Shown piece after piece: positions 41,271-53,668 of a stretch of DNA of 64,000 bases (positions are counted from its first letter, which is position 1; every line of letters starts with the position of its first letter). The stretch spans positions 62,001-126,000 of the forward strand of contig QXJR01000022.1 in the NCBI GenBank assembly GCA_020975725.1, read 5' to 3'. The notes under the pieces were generated by a model, which was given only the letters and a program-made list of their open reading frames with translations, was not told where the DNA came from and ran no database searches. This DNA comes from Picocystis sp. L7. Taxonomy: Eukaryota; Chlorophyta; Picocystophyceae; Picocystales; Picocystaceae. The position numbers and the translations under genes were made by a program.

Positions 41271-43617
41271 CTATAGTATGGGGGAACTTGTTGGGCACCG
41301 TGACAGTATATCCAACACTTTTTCGGTCTGTTTAGTCCTCTCGCAGAATTTCCTCATTGACTGTTTGTACCTCTGGAGCCTATGGTCTACCAAGCTCCAG
41401 TGGAAAAACGCATGGTGTAAAGCAGCCTCGGCATATGAAGGACGCACTATCAAATCTCCCCGAGAGATTAACTGGACAGGTAGGCCAGCATGCTTGTACG
41501 ATTTGAAAAGCTTTCCACCACGATACACCAAGTCGTTATCATTCACGAGATTCCACAGACAAGGAACAACTCTTTCAATTTCTTTTGCTGCTGGCCCATT
41601 TCCTATGCGTGGACAACCTAATGTATAGCAAGAAAGTTGCAAATAATTGTGGTGGGCAATGCCTATCTCAAAGGCGCACAGTTGGCTCAGGGCACCCCCT
41701 AGACTGTGCCCAGTGAACAAGATACTGCGATGTGCTTGTTCTGCACAAAGGGAGTACACCAAGCGCACTACCTTGTCTCCAACACGACTATCCTCAAAAC
41801 AAGTTAGGAATCCACTGTGGACCAGGCACTCTGAATACCAGCGTCCTAGCACTGTGCGCCCTCGCACAGGCATGCGAGGGTGACGGGTCCTCCATACCTT
41901 CAGATCCTCCAAGAAGTTGACTGCGCTTTTTGATCCACGAAAACAAACAACTACCTTGTCATCGCCCCAGGCTACTACTGCCTTGATGTCCAGAACTGAA
42001 TCATGAAAGATGCGGTACTCTGTGAGGCCACAGAGGTTCATGGCTGCTTTCAATTGGGGGTAAAAAGCATCTTCCTCCTTGATATATACCATGCGGGACC
42101 AGAACAAGGCCTTGGCAGCAGTCTCCAAGCAAAACACTGGCTGTCCCATCAACGTTGGATGAGGACCGTACGGGACAGGGGCAAAACGCGTGGCCGGGTC
42201 TTTGTACCAGAAAATCTTCGAACCATAGGTGCAGTCTTCCGTCAAGATAAAATTCTGAAGATACGCTTGTCTACACAATGTTCAAAGTCAGCCCGTGGTT
42301 TCTTACTTCAATCAGACAGCAAAGGTGGCAAAGCAATACCTGGTCTAGTGCGTACCTAAAGGAAGATCCTCCGTGAGTAGTGTATTTGGGTGCATACAAG
42401 TAAGCCCGCAGGGTTGCCCAGACAGTGAAGAGAATGAGCTCGTCTTGTACGCCGTACAAACTATGCAGTAGATCATCGCAATGTGTTTGCAGTGTTGCAA
42501 TACGTACCAACCCCAGTAGAAGAAGTGGGAAGTATGTCAGCAACGATGTCCATGCCATTATTCTTACTCCAACGTTGGAGTACCTGTGTTCTTCCCAGGG
42601 GAGTTTGCTCAATCTTTTCAAGGCCAAGATGAGGATGGCCACATACATGATGAAGAGTATCAGTATGCCCACGTATGTGGTTATCATCACGACCAAGTCG
42701 AAGCCTTGGATAGAGCATCGAGAAACATTATCTGCGTTTTCGCATTGTAGTAGTTTTTTGTGCCAGTTGGTAAGCTCACTGTGATCTTCAGAGAGAGACA
42801 TACCAAATTCGACGGCGTTTATGACGATGAGCCCTGCTGTTATGAGTGCATGTGGTAAATGAACAAGACAAGAGGAATCCATGTACAGCTTTTTTGGGTC
42901 ATTCTTGTCGACTACATGATCCAAACCAAGAACATTATTGAGGAAAAAAATCAAAATGATCAAAATTCTCCGTGGGAAGAACAGCGCTAACGACACGTTG
43001 ATGCTGATGTTGCACGTTCTGACTTGACCATAAATATTACTCACAAGGCCCAGCAACACTACAGCAGCGGTGAATAAAACGATTGTATAGTTCAGCAAGG
43101 TAGTTCGCTTCTGGCGAATGGACCACTTTTTGCCGCTCTTTAATGCTAAGTGAAACCTTACAATGCATTGCAACAGAGTAGCCATTAGGTAGATAAGCAT
43201 TAGGCCACTCCATGCAATGCTGAATATGAAGACCGCTCCACTTTTCCAGAATCTCTCGTTAAGGGCAATGGTGGTGGCCATCAATGCAATGGCAGTAACC
43301 AGTGCAAAAGACAACCAGTAGAAGACTTGCTTGCTCTCTCTTTCAGAGATGTACTCCAATCGGAGTCGGACCATCTCATTTCCGGACTTGTCTTCTTCCA
43401 CATCGTCTTCCACGGCCTTCTTCACCCTGGGATCCTCGTCGATCTTTTTGGCCTCTCCTGACAAGAGCTCCACTTGTTCTATTTCATGAAACACCCTGCT
43501 TCTCTCCTCATGAGCTCCTCCTTCACGCCTTATGTCACGAACCAGGCGACGTGGAGATTCTTCACTGTTCTTCCTGTCCATTCCACACATCCTTCCCCAC
43601 CATCCTGCCCTGCTCAT
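41271..43617 (-). CDS. Membrane-anchored class 3 lipase, copy 1 (intron-bearing, divergent)
   Basis: Exons 43617-42356 and 42270-41271 give 753 residues. Exon 1 encodes an acidic cytosolic leader, then about eight membrane segments from residue 98 on. Exon 2 encodes the lipase_3 domain: VAWGDDKVVVCFRGSK, the nucleophile in GHSLGGALSQL (Ser about 609), candidate Asp in NDNDLVY, and candidate His in LVDHRLQRY, so the triad looks whole. The splice joint restores SFRQ, aligned with HFRQ in the neighbouring copies. The architecture resembles sn-1 diacylglycerol lipases. It is the most divergent of the four tandem copies and the only one with an intron. The alternative start is Met 13 (MDRKNSEES). 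Confidence 0.85.
42271..42355 (-). other. Predicted intron in lipase copy 1
   Basis: 85 bp, phase 2, with donor GTACGC and acceptor TGTGTAG on the minus strand. It lies exactly between the membrane region and the lipase domain. Removal restores one frame collinear with the three uninterrupted paralogues. Confidence 0.85.
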
Positions 43618-46600
43618 CTCCTGCCACGTCCACTCCGCCCTTCGCCCCGACGAGATCTCCTGGGATGGTTCCTACGTGCGCCCATGCACTGCGTGGTTGT
43701 ATTTTTGTGGTCAATCACGTGATGGCGCACCCAATCACACCCAAAGATCCAAGGCAAGAGACCCCAGGGTCGGGGTCCCAGGGGTTGACCCCAGCTGAAA
43801 CAGGACAACCCCAGCTTGGGTGGTGACGTGTTACGGAAGGACCAAGACATGCTGGGGTCGGAACCCACCCCAGTCCTCGGGTAGGAGGTACTTCTGTCCA
43901 TGGGAAGAGAGGTGATCGGGCCTACCCTCCGCACAAACGAAAGGGGAAGCTTTCGCAAGGTGGCCTTGGCAAACACACCTAACCACCATGCAAACTTGGC
44001 GTTGTCGAGTAGTCGATTGCGAATTCGTTACCATCGAAACACTCTTTCGACCATGGTACCGACGGGAACTCAACGCGCCTTATCCAATCCCACCCCTCGT
44101 TCACTTGCAAACTTTGAACTCACACGTCCATATTGCATATTTTTCATCCATAGTGGCCTAAGATCGCTTCTTGCGAGACACCTTTGATGGAACGCAAGCA
44201 TGCAAACCTTGAGCGAAGTTGGACTTGGAGAAAGTAGAGTGCTTGCCAGTTTGAAACGAAGGCTCCAATTGTGAGAGAAGGACTTAAAGGCCCGTCGAAG
44301 CTAGAGACATTGGAACAACAACAAATGTTTCAAACCGAATGTTCCTACAAGATGCGGAACATGTATGCGTGCTCCATATCCTTCTTCTTCCAACCTATGG
44401 ACGAAGCATGTCAACGGGATGCTACATGATGCTTTCTATTATTCCATCTTTCATCCACTGCAAAGTGCCTCCTCGACATTAAGACGCGATTACGAGAGCG
44501 CTCACGAATCATCCGCACCTCATGATGCGAGACAACAATTCTTGGATTACAAGTTTGGTTCTACATCTTGTTTACCATCTTGTTTCCATGGACAACGGGT
44601 AGGTATCATGGACACACCAATATAGATTAATGCGAGTGATACAAAGTCAAATAAAGCTTGCAAAGGTGTAGGATTGGCGCTATAGTAAGTGTCTTTTTGG
44701 GGGGATGTAGCGACAAAGCTTACAACTACTCCATAGAAAATCATCGGCCATTGCGCAAAGTGGCAGCTTGTCTCAAAAAAACACACCACTAGGACAATCC
44801 TATGATGTCGGCATTTGCGATTGGTTTTTACAGGATAGAGAAAGCATCCCAGCACTACGTATAGATATTCACCACACACAAGCCAAGTCCGTGGTTTCTT
44901 ACAAACTCGTATTATCATCATTCATATTTCGCATACATCATGAAAAGGAGCTGAATCGCAAACAAACAAAGCGCTTGCACAAGATCCTTACTTCCCATCC
45001 TCTCATTCGTGAGGCAACCCAATCATTTAGAGACAACTTGTCCCAACACAGCATACGCGATGAAGTTCGTGAAAACACGACATGGAAACATCCTTCTTAA
45101 GTGTGTATCCATTCCTTACGGCCACACACGACCTTTCGTACGATCAAAAAAGCCAAAAGCTCATCGTGTTCCCATCCAAAGTTGATCTTTCTTACTTTTG
45201 ATCACAAGGGTAGGAGCATTTTTGGGTAAGCGTCAAATTCGACGTAAACGAACGACAAGGTGATAGTTCAACCGAATAGTGCGGAATACAACGTATGCTG
45301 AATTAATATTCAACAAACCAAAATTTGTCATTATGGTTCATGTTGGTAGTTGTCAAGAGCTTCGTCTCTTGCACGGCATGGATGTTCCCAACTATCGTAC
45401 CGTCTTTTACAAAAGCCGCGCAAATGCATGGAATGCATACTTTCGTGGACCATGGTGAAAGAAGAAGCGTGAATATTTTAAACTTACCAACATTCGTTGT
45501 ATACTTCGAAGGGCGGGACAACATCATCAATGACGTATCTTGACTGTATCGTTGGAGTTAAAAACCATGAACATTTACCTTTTTGCCACATCACGCGAGC
45601 CTTGGAGGTGCAAGAGACTGTGCAATTACCGAAAGATGCCGTTTTCTAGCCAAATATGACAACACGATGCCAGACTTCTAATCAAAGCTACAAAGACAAT
45701 CCAGCCATCTCAACTTGGCTAGCAAGCTCTTGCAAAAAGCTGCACATACAACAAAATACGCAATTACAATGAACGTCTCAAGTGACTGTGAAGTGAACCT
45801 ATTGTGTCTAAGGACACAAGCATTCTATGGAGCTCATTGGTCTTCCGCGTGCCTTGCCGACGGAGGAGTGCTAGCCGACTTGCCACCGCTGTAACTCAAC
45901 AAATGCTTGCAAGATGACAAAAGTGTGAGTAAATGGAGCATGACACTCTGTTGAATAGACTTTGTGAGCTCGTTCACAACCCTTGCAAAATAGCAGGACA
46001 TCCAACACGAACCAAAAGTACCGACAAGCTTTAGGTAGCAGGATTCATTTTCAATGAATACCAGCAGCTCAATAGAGTAGCCTTGAACATCATTGAACAA
46101 AGACACACAAGATAGATGTTTTGAGTTGTGACCAATTCATCGAACAAGAGGAGGACCTAGCAAATACGCTACTTGGGTAATCACTAGCAAGCACTTGCCG
46201 GTTGCAGACATCTTATCATTACGTAATTGAAGTTTGCTAATGAAAAGTCCACCCCAACACACATTCTAGAAAAGCTGGCCAAGGTCAAACGAAAGTGATT
46301 CCTTACAATTGGACTCTAAATAGAACAGTCGACAATCACAACTTCTAGGTATAACCGACCCTAAAGCATTGTAACCATCATGCTTCGAAGGAAGTGTTAT
46401 TTGTCTTTCCCAAGTCATGTACAAGTAGAGCCATGGAACTGCAGTCACCCAAGGTTGTCATGATATCTTCGTTCAATGGAATGGAATAGAGAATGCTCTC
46501 GGCAATTCTGATCAAGGAAATTGGAGGCCAAAAAAGTGCTTGGGCAACCCTCCACATTTAGGTCTCAAGAAACGTGCCAGAATCTACATTCTAGCTTGTA

Positions 46601-47569
46601 TTGCATGTGCAAGTTTTACACGCCTTCTTAAACGACATCCTTGGCACCTATCAAGGCGTCAATTTCGGGCTATCCACAATGTCGAAGGCAAAGTGGGAAT
46701 CATTCTCACTGGAACGGAATTCCATCGGATATCAGAGCTTCAAATCCTTCTCCTTTCATATCCAAAGGAGCGAACAGCTGCGAATTGGTATCGTAGACGT
46801 TTTGGCAGAAGAATCCAAAGTTCTCAGGTCTAGGAGCTGCTATTCGAAGGCAATTGCAGCAGCTTCTCATTTGCCTGGTTTTGCATTTGCAAAGAGTTGG
46901 AATGTATTGCAAGCATCCTGAGTCAGACTTGGAGGAATCTAGCTTTTGTCCGTCGAACGAGTTGCAAGGTCCAAATGCTAATAATGCCATCACTCCTGCT
47001 AGTTTCCAAGGGACACGACTTTTGCACGGCTTTCTGCAAACCTCCACAAAAATCATCTTCAAGGTTGCTGGCAGAAAATTGCATACTAGCAGCATACCAG
47101 TGCCTTGTGAATGCCAGCGCTAGAGTTGCCATGTGAATCACAAGTACAAGATCTTCTCAAAGTTAGATAACCTTGCTCAGGATGGCTTTGGCAACTCAAG
47201 AGTCTTTGCAAATGTGCTTGTTACTGTCATATCAGGCTCAAGTACACGCATCACTTTGGACAAGGGTTCAAGATACAAGTGCAAGTAAACATGTGAGATC
47301 AGGAATATTATGTAAGTAACCAACAGGTAGGCGGTTTTCTACTCTCAAAATTTCTTTAACTTGAACTGAAAAATGCAATCATGCATCGGTTCCACAGATG
47401 CGCCCAGCAGCTCTCATTCAACTCTAAATCCCATGCGGTATGCAAGGTTCCAGCTGCCCTTCCATTGCGTGCATCAGATCCTTTTGTCAAGGAGTGCAAT
47501 GTCGTGAGAACATTGGATCCTAGTGTTGCTGGAATGCTGGAATTTCACATGATCATCTCCAAAACGCTT
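43618..47569. other. AT-rich gap between lipase copies 1 and 2
   Basis: 3.95 kb, AT-rich from about 44 kb. No confident gene. On the minus strand between about 47,340 and 46,600 short frames with hydrophobic and Cys-containing segments follow one another (such as VIHMATLALAFTRHWYAAS and NFLPATLKMIFVEV); they could be exons or remnants of a small membrane protein, but I recognise no family. Confidence 0.4.
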
Positions 47570-49963
47570 TCAATTCTCCACACTGATTTCAAATGTTTGC
47601 TGTGTATTTATACGGGAAGAGGTGTATTCCAATGTCTCCAGCCTTGCTTGCACGCTTGGACAGCTAGTTAGCAAAGGGTGGAAAGCTTTCTTTGCCTCTG
47701 GGTATCTTTCGCAAATGCTCAGAGCCGTGTCGGTGTAGTTTGCAAGCAAGTGGTCTGAAACACTCAAGGTGAAGAAAAAATGCCTCAATGTAACTTCTAG
47801 AAAGGAAGGCCGCACCAAGATATCACCCTTTGGGTCCATCATCACCTTCAGGCCGGGGTGTTTATACAAGCCAAAAAACTTTCCTGAGAAAGCGATCATA
47901 TCTACTCCGTTCACAACATTCCAAAGTGCAGGCACCTCCATCTCAATCTCTTGAGCCAGGTACCAGTTGCCCACACGAGGAGACCCAAACGTGTAGCAGC
48001 TAACCTGGTCAGGAGACAGCATACTCCCACAACCACGTGCTATTTCATACGAGCATAAGGTAGCCAATGCCCCCCCTAAACTATGCCCAGTTAAACGCAC
48101 ATTAAGTCTGCCATCAGCAGCAGCAACAAGGGTGTATACCAGACGCACCACCTTGTCACCAATTCGATTAGATAAAAACGATATCAGAAAACCATAATGT
48201 ACAAGAGGCTGCATCCACCAGCGACCTAAGAAGGTCTGACCCCGGTTGGGAGCTCGTGGATGCCGTGTCCTCCAGGCCATTACATCCGCCATAACATTGG
48301 AAGCTTCTTTAGTACCGCGAAAAGTAATCACCACATCCTCGTCGCTCCAAGCGACTATTGCGCGGACTTTAAGGCTTGGTTCATAGAAGACTTTGTATTG
48401 CTTGAGATTGTAGAGAGACATAGCTGTCTCCAAAGAATCTTGGAAGTCCTCTTCAGGGTTGTCCTCATCCAGGTATATCAATGAGGAAAACCAGAGCAAC
48501 TTTGCCATGGTCTCGAAGGAGAAGACCGGCTGAGAGTCCAAGTTCTTGAAGGGGCCATAATCCACGTCAGCTTCTCTTGTGGAAGGGTCGTGGCACCAGA
48601 AAATCTCGCTTCCAATATCGCATTCTGTCCAGAGGAACTTCATGAGGACATTTTGCCGAAAATGATCGCTGTAGTCTTCATCTACTTTGGGAGAGAACAT
48701 GTAACCAAATGTTATAGCCCACGCAGACAAAATGATTGCATTTCCCATAAAGCCAGAGTAGAGTGAAATGAGTCGTTCACAGTTGCCTCGCTGTGTCCAT
48801 ATGTTGACGATCACTGATGCTAAAATAACTACATACACTGTAAATGTATGGTACACTAGTAGTCTCAGCGTGATATTCTTCCACCTGTGCTCCAACCAGC
48901 TACAATTTTGGAGCCTATACCAAGCAATTCCCCAGTACACCAAGAACAAAATGAAATACATGGAGACAAGCACACCTGCCACGATTTCAAGAGCGAATAT
49001 CTCGTTCACCTTTCCGCAGTTGTATACTCCGCCCCCACGGATGATATCACAGACTTCTAGCCATGTGTTTCCCGAACTGTCATTGTACTTCGCCAGCGCA
49101 TTAACCAACATTGCAGTAGCTGTGCTGAAAGCAAGAACAAGGATTAGAATGTGTGGCCACCTAGCCCAGACGGATTGCTCGCAATAGAATACTTTCCCTC
49201 TTGCTTGCTGAGGGATGTGCCTAAAAGCAATCTCGTCGAAAATGAACATGAAAGCGAAGACGATGATCCATTGAATGTAAAGCATGATCACTGCCGCACT
49301 AAAAGGAGCGTTGCACTTCCGTAGAATGGATAGCGTGGAGGAGGCAATGTGCGTCGCATTCATCACAAGTGCCAGCCCTTGGCATCCCATTGCAATTCTG
49401 AAGAAAACCTTCTGTTTTCGGTCCCATACACGATTGGTCTGTTCCATGAGTCTTTCCCTCCACGTGTGAAAGATGATGCAGATCACAAGTATAAGTGCAA
49501 GGCAGGAGGCAATGGCCAGATTCGCATACTCGAACCCCATTTCTGTCATCATGTTGGCGCCTTCTTTGTTCAGGTGGTTATGAAAAGCGATGAGGGTGCT
49601 CAAGCTGGCGATCAGGGCCAGATACACGATGATCACGGTGTGCCTGACCTCTGCGCTGCTCATGTATTCCAATCGCAGCAGCACATCCGAGGTATTTTCA
49701 CGGTGGTATTCCTCGTCCTCTTGCAGCACATTGGCCACGGCCACGTCCTCTTTGGCCCTGCGCAGCTCTTCTTCCCCGAGTTCTTTCTGCACCCACGTTC
49801 TCTTTTCGCTCTTCCATGGTTTCGAAGCTTCGGCAGCTTCGGACAGGGCAGCACGTGCTCCTTGCACTGCCTTTCCCAGACCCTCCCTCACCCGTCCCTC
49901 CGCCTCCACGTAGCACGTGGTCCCGTCCCTGGGGCTCCGGCTCCACCCGCTTCCACGTGGCAT
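47570..49963 (-). CDS. Membrane-anchored class 3 lipase, copy 2
   Basis: 797 residues, no intron. After a leader of about 90 residues comes LLRLEYMSSAEVRHTV and about eight membrane segments to residue 420, ending FGYMFSPK. The lipase_3 domain follows, with VVITFRGTKEASN, GHSLGGALATLCSYE (nucleophile about 626), NGVDMIAF (candidate Asp) and VSDHLLANY (candidate His). It probably hydrolyses an acyl ester of a membrane lipid at the cytosolic face; DAG is the nearest guess from the architecture. The open frame extends to 50353 but begins there with TTG. ATG 49963 is preferred because its DGTTCYV aligns with DGRTTYV and DGRTKFV just after the starts of copies 3 and 4; ATG 50287 is also in frame. 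Confidence 0.88.
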   Translation of the reverse strand: MPRGSGWSRSPRDGTTCYVEAEGRVREGLGKAVQGARAALSEAAEASKPWKSEKRTWVQKELGEEELRRAKEDVAVANVLQEDEEYHRENTSDVLLRLEYMSSAEVRHTVIIVYLALIASLSTLIAFHNHLNKEGANMMTEMGFEYANLAIASCLALILVICIIFHTWRERLMEQTNRVWDRKQKVFFRIAMGCQGLALVMNATHIASSTLSILRKCNAPFSAAVIMLYIQWIIVFAFMFIFDEIAFRHIPQQARGKVFYCEQSVWARWPHILILVLAFSTATAMLVNALAKYNDSSGNTWLEVCDIIRGGGVYNCGKVNEIFALEIVAGVLVSMYFILFLVYWGIAWYRLQNCSWLEHRWKNITLRLLVYHTFTVYVVILASVIVNIWTQRGNCERLISLYSGFMGNAIILSAWAITFGYMFSPKVDEDYSDHFRQNVLMKFLWTECDIGSEIFWCHDPSTREADVDYGPFKNLDSQPVFSFETMAKLLWFSSLIYLDEDNPEEDFQDSLETAMSLYNLKQYKVFYEPSLKVRAIVAWSDEDVVITFRGTKEASNVMADVMAWRTRHPRAPNRGQTFLGRWWMQPLVHYGFLISFLSNRIGDKVVRLVYTLVAAADGRLNVRLTGHSLGGALATLCSYEIARGCGSMLSPDQVSCYTFGSPRVGNWYLAQEIEMEVPALWNVVNGVDMIAFSGKFFGLYKHPGLKVMMDPKGDILVRPSFLEVTLRHFFFTLSVSDHLLANYTDTALSICERYPEAKKAFHPLLTSCPSVQARLETLEYTSSRINTQQTFEISVEN

Positions 49964-51241
49964 CCACCACGGCTTCCTACCGTGTCCCGCCCCGGTCCGA
50001 CCCCTCCCCCCCCCCCCAAGAGGTCCGATCCAACGGCTCCCTTTCTCCTGCGAGGATCCGTCAACGGTCAAGTCGCGCCACCACCTGGGGGATCGCTCTC
50101 TGGGTCCAAAGGGGATCGGATCCCTCCCACGTGTGCCTGGGTTTGTGAGGGAGGGAGAACAGGAAGGGGGGAGAACCGTGGCCCCACCCACCCACCAGGG
50201 AGAATCTTCTCCGACGGTCGGGGGAATTCCAATCAACACCACAAGGGACATCACCAGGAGGGCGAAGGTCAAGGGTGTGCAGACCATGGAAGAAAACACA
50301 GGGAGATGGGAACCATCCGATGCAAGTGGATGTTGCGGTTCAGGTTGCAACAAGCATCGTCCAGGGTTGCTACGAGAAGGCAGACGTGGGAAGGTCCGTT
50401 CACCCTGCGCAATACCTGACTATACACGCGACGATCTGCCACGCAGGTTCGACTTAAAAAGTGCATGTCTGCGGTGCAATTCTTCCATTGGAAGCATGAA
50501 AAGCAAGCCCCTTGCTCCTTTCGTGGCTGAAAAGCACAGCAGGACATGATCGGTACTTTCGTCCTCCACGCTCTTCTTCCAGGCCTCACTCGGACGGCTG
50601 TTTGTCAGTGTTGGCTCGTTCACCATTGGATTGTACGGGAACCAAGGAAGGCCGCTTGTCCCCGCCCTTCCCCTCCGCCCCTGGGCCAGCCATCACAACC
50701 TGGGATGAAGGAACACGACTGGAACACAATTGACACCCTAGCCCACCTCAAAAACGCAACCAACCGCCTGTACTGGGCCCCGTCCCGGGCACAAAGATAC
50801 ACGAAAGACACCATGCATGGATAATACAAGAAGGACTCGGGCAACTGTCCCCTTGCATGCAAATGTGATTAGGAGCCAGCAAGGCTTGAATGAAAACATA
50901 CACCCATCACTGGGCTGGTAAGGTATAAAGGGACAGCAGACCTTGTGTGCAAATCTTGCTTTATGGGGAACATTTGTATAACTTCGACAAGTGCATGGGT
51001 TAGCAACAACGAGTGCCTCAAGCCAGAAACCTGAGCGCATCTGTTTGGTCGGTCTACAGGTTTTGGCAATCTGGCCTTGTCACAAATAGTGGACCTTCTC
51101 CTCCGCAAGCTGCTTCCAAATTTCCTGTCCGAACGGTCACCCCTCCAGACAAGAAGTAGTAAAAGTATGTCAAAACGCTTGGCCTGTGCTTGTGTATGAT
51201 ATTGCTTGGTATGACCATTCGATTAGTTCAATGGGCAGCTA
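49964..51241. other. Gap between lipase copies 2 and 3
   Basis: 1.3 kb, GC-rich near the copy 2 start and AT-richer towards copy 3. No gene recognised. Confidence 0.45.
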
Positions 51242-53668
51242 TTACACTATGTCCTCGTCCTCACTGTCTTCTTCGAACTCACTTCCAGTATCTGACGCAA
51301 ACTGGGTGTTCATTAGATCGCTTTTGTCGATGTAAAGAAATACCTTTCTAAACTTGGGAAAGGCCCTGCCTTTCTGCATGAGGCTGTTGCGCAATACAGG
51401 CCTTCTCTTACATACTTCAAGCATTGAATAAAAGTAGTTTCGAAGTAAGTGGTCACGGAGCCTCTCGGTGAAAAAAAAGTGCCGCAGAGCCACTTCAAGT
51501 ACCGAAGGCCGTACAAGTATGTCTCCCTTTGAATCAATCAGCACCCGAAGGCCAGGGTGGCTGTACAAAGCAAAGAGTTTCCCTGAAAATACAACCACGT
51601 CTACATTGTTGACAACATTCCACAAGTCTGGTACTAGCCTTTCAAACTCTCGGGCTGCATACTTGTTCCCAACTCTTGGAGCACCAAAAGTATAACACAT
51701 GATTTGGTTTGTTGAAAGAAAAGACTTGCATCCACGCGCAACTTCGTAGGCACACAGAATGGCCAATGCCCCTCCCAAGCTATGTCCGGTCAACCTTACG
51801 TTCAAGTTGCCCTGGCCAGCAACTACCAGAGAATAAACTAATCTCACCACATGGTCTCCTATGTTGTTGGAAGCAAACGACCGCCAAAATCCATAATGGA
51901 TAAGCGGTTTCTTCCACCAACGATTCAACGCCGTGCCCCCAGAGCAGGGCATGCGCGGATGGGCCGTCCTCCATGCCATGATGTCAGAAGTGATATTCGC
52001 GCGTTCCTTTGTCCCCCGGAAAACCACCACTATTTCTTTGCTGCTCCAGGCAACTATTGCTCGTACCTGCAAGACTGGATCGTGGAATACCTTGTGTTCT
52101 TTGAGGTCATAGGCCGACATTGCTGTTCTGAGAGCGATGTCAAATTCCTCCCTCGATGATCGTTCATCCAAGTACACTAAGGAAGAAAAGAGCAGTAAAT
52201 TTCCAGCGGTCTCGAATACAAAAACTGGTTGGTGTTCCAGTGTCTTTTTAGGGCCATACCCTATATCTATGGTCCTCGTTGAAAGGTTGTCGCAGTAGTA
52301 GATCTCGCTGCCAATCCCGCACTCTGCCCACAAAAACTTCATGAGAACACTCTGCCTGAAATGATGTTGGCCTCCAACTCCGGACTTCGGAGTGAACATG
52401 TAGCCGTAGACAACTGACCACGCTGCAATGCTGAGTATGTCCCCCAGCAATCCAGCATAAAATGAGACGATTCGTTCACAATCATCCACGCTCCCCCAAA
52501 CACTCACGGCAACGGCCACAAAGAACACCATATAAACAGTCAAAGTATGCAAGAACAAATACCTGAGAGTCACGTTCTTGTCTCGGTGGTCCAACCAGCT
52601 GCACCGTCTGAGTCTCAACCATGCCAGCAAAATATACAGCACAAAGAGAGAGAAAAAAGCTGCCACCATGGCGACCATCGCATTTTGAAGACGGAGAACA
52701 GCTGTTGTGTCCCCGCAGCTCACAAAGGCGCCCTCCTTGACAAGATCGCAGGTTTCTTCCCATGACTTGCCATTGTTTTCATTGTATCGTACAAGTGACA
52801 CAACAAGCAGCGCAGTTACAATGGCAGATATGGCGGCGTAAAGGAGAAGGTGTGCCCACCGATAAGCGAATGGATGTGCTTGCACAGCGTACCCATTTCC
52901 TCTTTTCACCAGAATGTGTCTAAAAGCAAGATCTGTAAAGATTAGCATAAACGTGAAGAGGATGAGCCAATTGATGTACACAGTGATGGAGGACAAGGTG
53001 CTGGGTGAGTTGCATCCTTTGCTGACCGAGTAAGCCGCCCGAGTGACGTAGGCGACACTGGAAGATATTGACAGCAAGTAGCAGAAAACGGCAATTCGAA
53101 ACTGTTTGATTTGCCTGTCTGCCCAGACCAGTTTCCTTCTCTTCAACTCATTCCATACCAGGATCTGTCGTAGCAGTACGCTCACAAGGATGACGAAGCA
53201 GGCCCCAGCAATTCCAATGCTGGCATATTGGAATTGCATGTCCACCAGGACCTCGTTTCCTCTTCGCGTCGCGTAAACATGAAAGGCAACGATGCATCCC
53301 AGGCTAGCAAACAGGGCCAGGTGCACAAAGGCGACTGACCGCTTGATTTCCTCCTGCGTCATGTACTCGATTCGTAGCAGGACTTGTCCCTCCCCTCCTG
53401 GCAGGAACTCCGCGTCCTCTCGGACCACGTCTGCCACGTTCTCGTCCACTCTTGCACGTCTCTGCTTGTCTTGTTCCATCATGGTGTCGGATGGACGACC
53501 AACCGACACTACCTCCTGTGCCACTGCTTCGTCGACCTCCAGGACCGCGTTTCCTCCTCTTGCCGCGACGGAGGGATGCGGCAGGACGTACGTGGTCCTT
53601 CCATCCTTGGCGCTCTTCTTCCACGCCTTCTTGGTGCGGTTCTTCGCGGTTGTCGATTCGTCGTCCAT
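51242..53668 (-). CDS. Membrane-anchored class 3 lipase, copy 3
   Basis: 808 residues, no intron. It starts MDDESTTAKNRTKKAWKKS; the membrane region follows LLRIEYMTQEEIKRSVAF and ends FGYMFTPK-like (YGYMFTPKSGVGG). Lipase signatures are VVVFRGTKERANI, GHSLGGALAILCAYE (nucleophile about 628), NNVDVVVFSG and LRDHLLRNY. The C-terminus ends in an acidic tail (EFEEDSEDEDIV) not found in the other copies, which could affect localisation or regulation. The frame continues upstream to 53962, but ATG 53668 gives a start matching the sister copies. Confidence 0.88.
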   Translation of the reverse strand: MDDESTTAKNRTKKAWKKSAKDGRTTYVLPHPSVAARGGNAVLEVDEAVAQEVVSVGRPSDTMMEQDKQRRARVDENVADVVREDAEFLPGGEGQVLLRIEYMTQEEIKRSVAFVHLALFASLGCIVAFHVYATRRGNEVLVDMQFQYASIGIAGACFVILVSVLLRQILVWNELKRRKLVWADRQIKQFRIAVFCYLLSISSSVAYVTRAAYSVSKGCNSPSTLSSITVYINWLILFTFMLIFTDLAFRHILVKRGNGYAVQAHPFAYRWAHLLLYAAISAIVTALLVVSLVRYNENNGKSWEETCDLVKEGAFVSCGDTTAVLRLQNAMVAMVAAFFSLFVLYILLAWLRLRRCSWLDHRDKNVTLRYLFLHTLTVYMVFFVAVAVSVWGSVDDCERIVSFYAGLLGDILSIAAWSVVYGYMFTPKSGVGGQHHFRQSVLMKFLWAECGIGSEIYYCDNLSTRTIDIGYGPKKTLEHQPVFVFETAGNLLLFSSLVYLDERSSREEFDIALRTAMSAYDLKEHKVFHDPVLQVRAIVAWSSKEIVVVFRGTKERANITSDIMAWRTAHPRMPCSGGTALNRWWKKPLIHYGFWRSFASNNIGDHVVRLVYSLVVAGQGNLNVRLTGHSLGGALAILCAYEVARGCKSFLSTNQIMCYTFGAPRVGNKYAAREFERLVPDLWNVVNNVDVVVFSGKLFALYSHPGLRVLIDSKGDILVRPSVLEVALRHFFFTERLRDHLLRNYFYSMLEVCKRRPVLRNSLMQKGRAFPKFRKVFLYIDKSDLMNTQFASDTGSEFEEDSEDEDIV

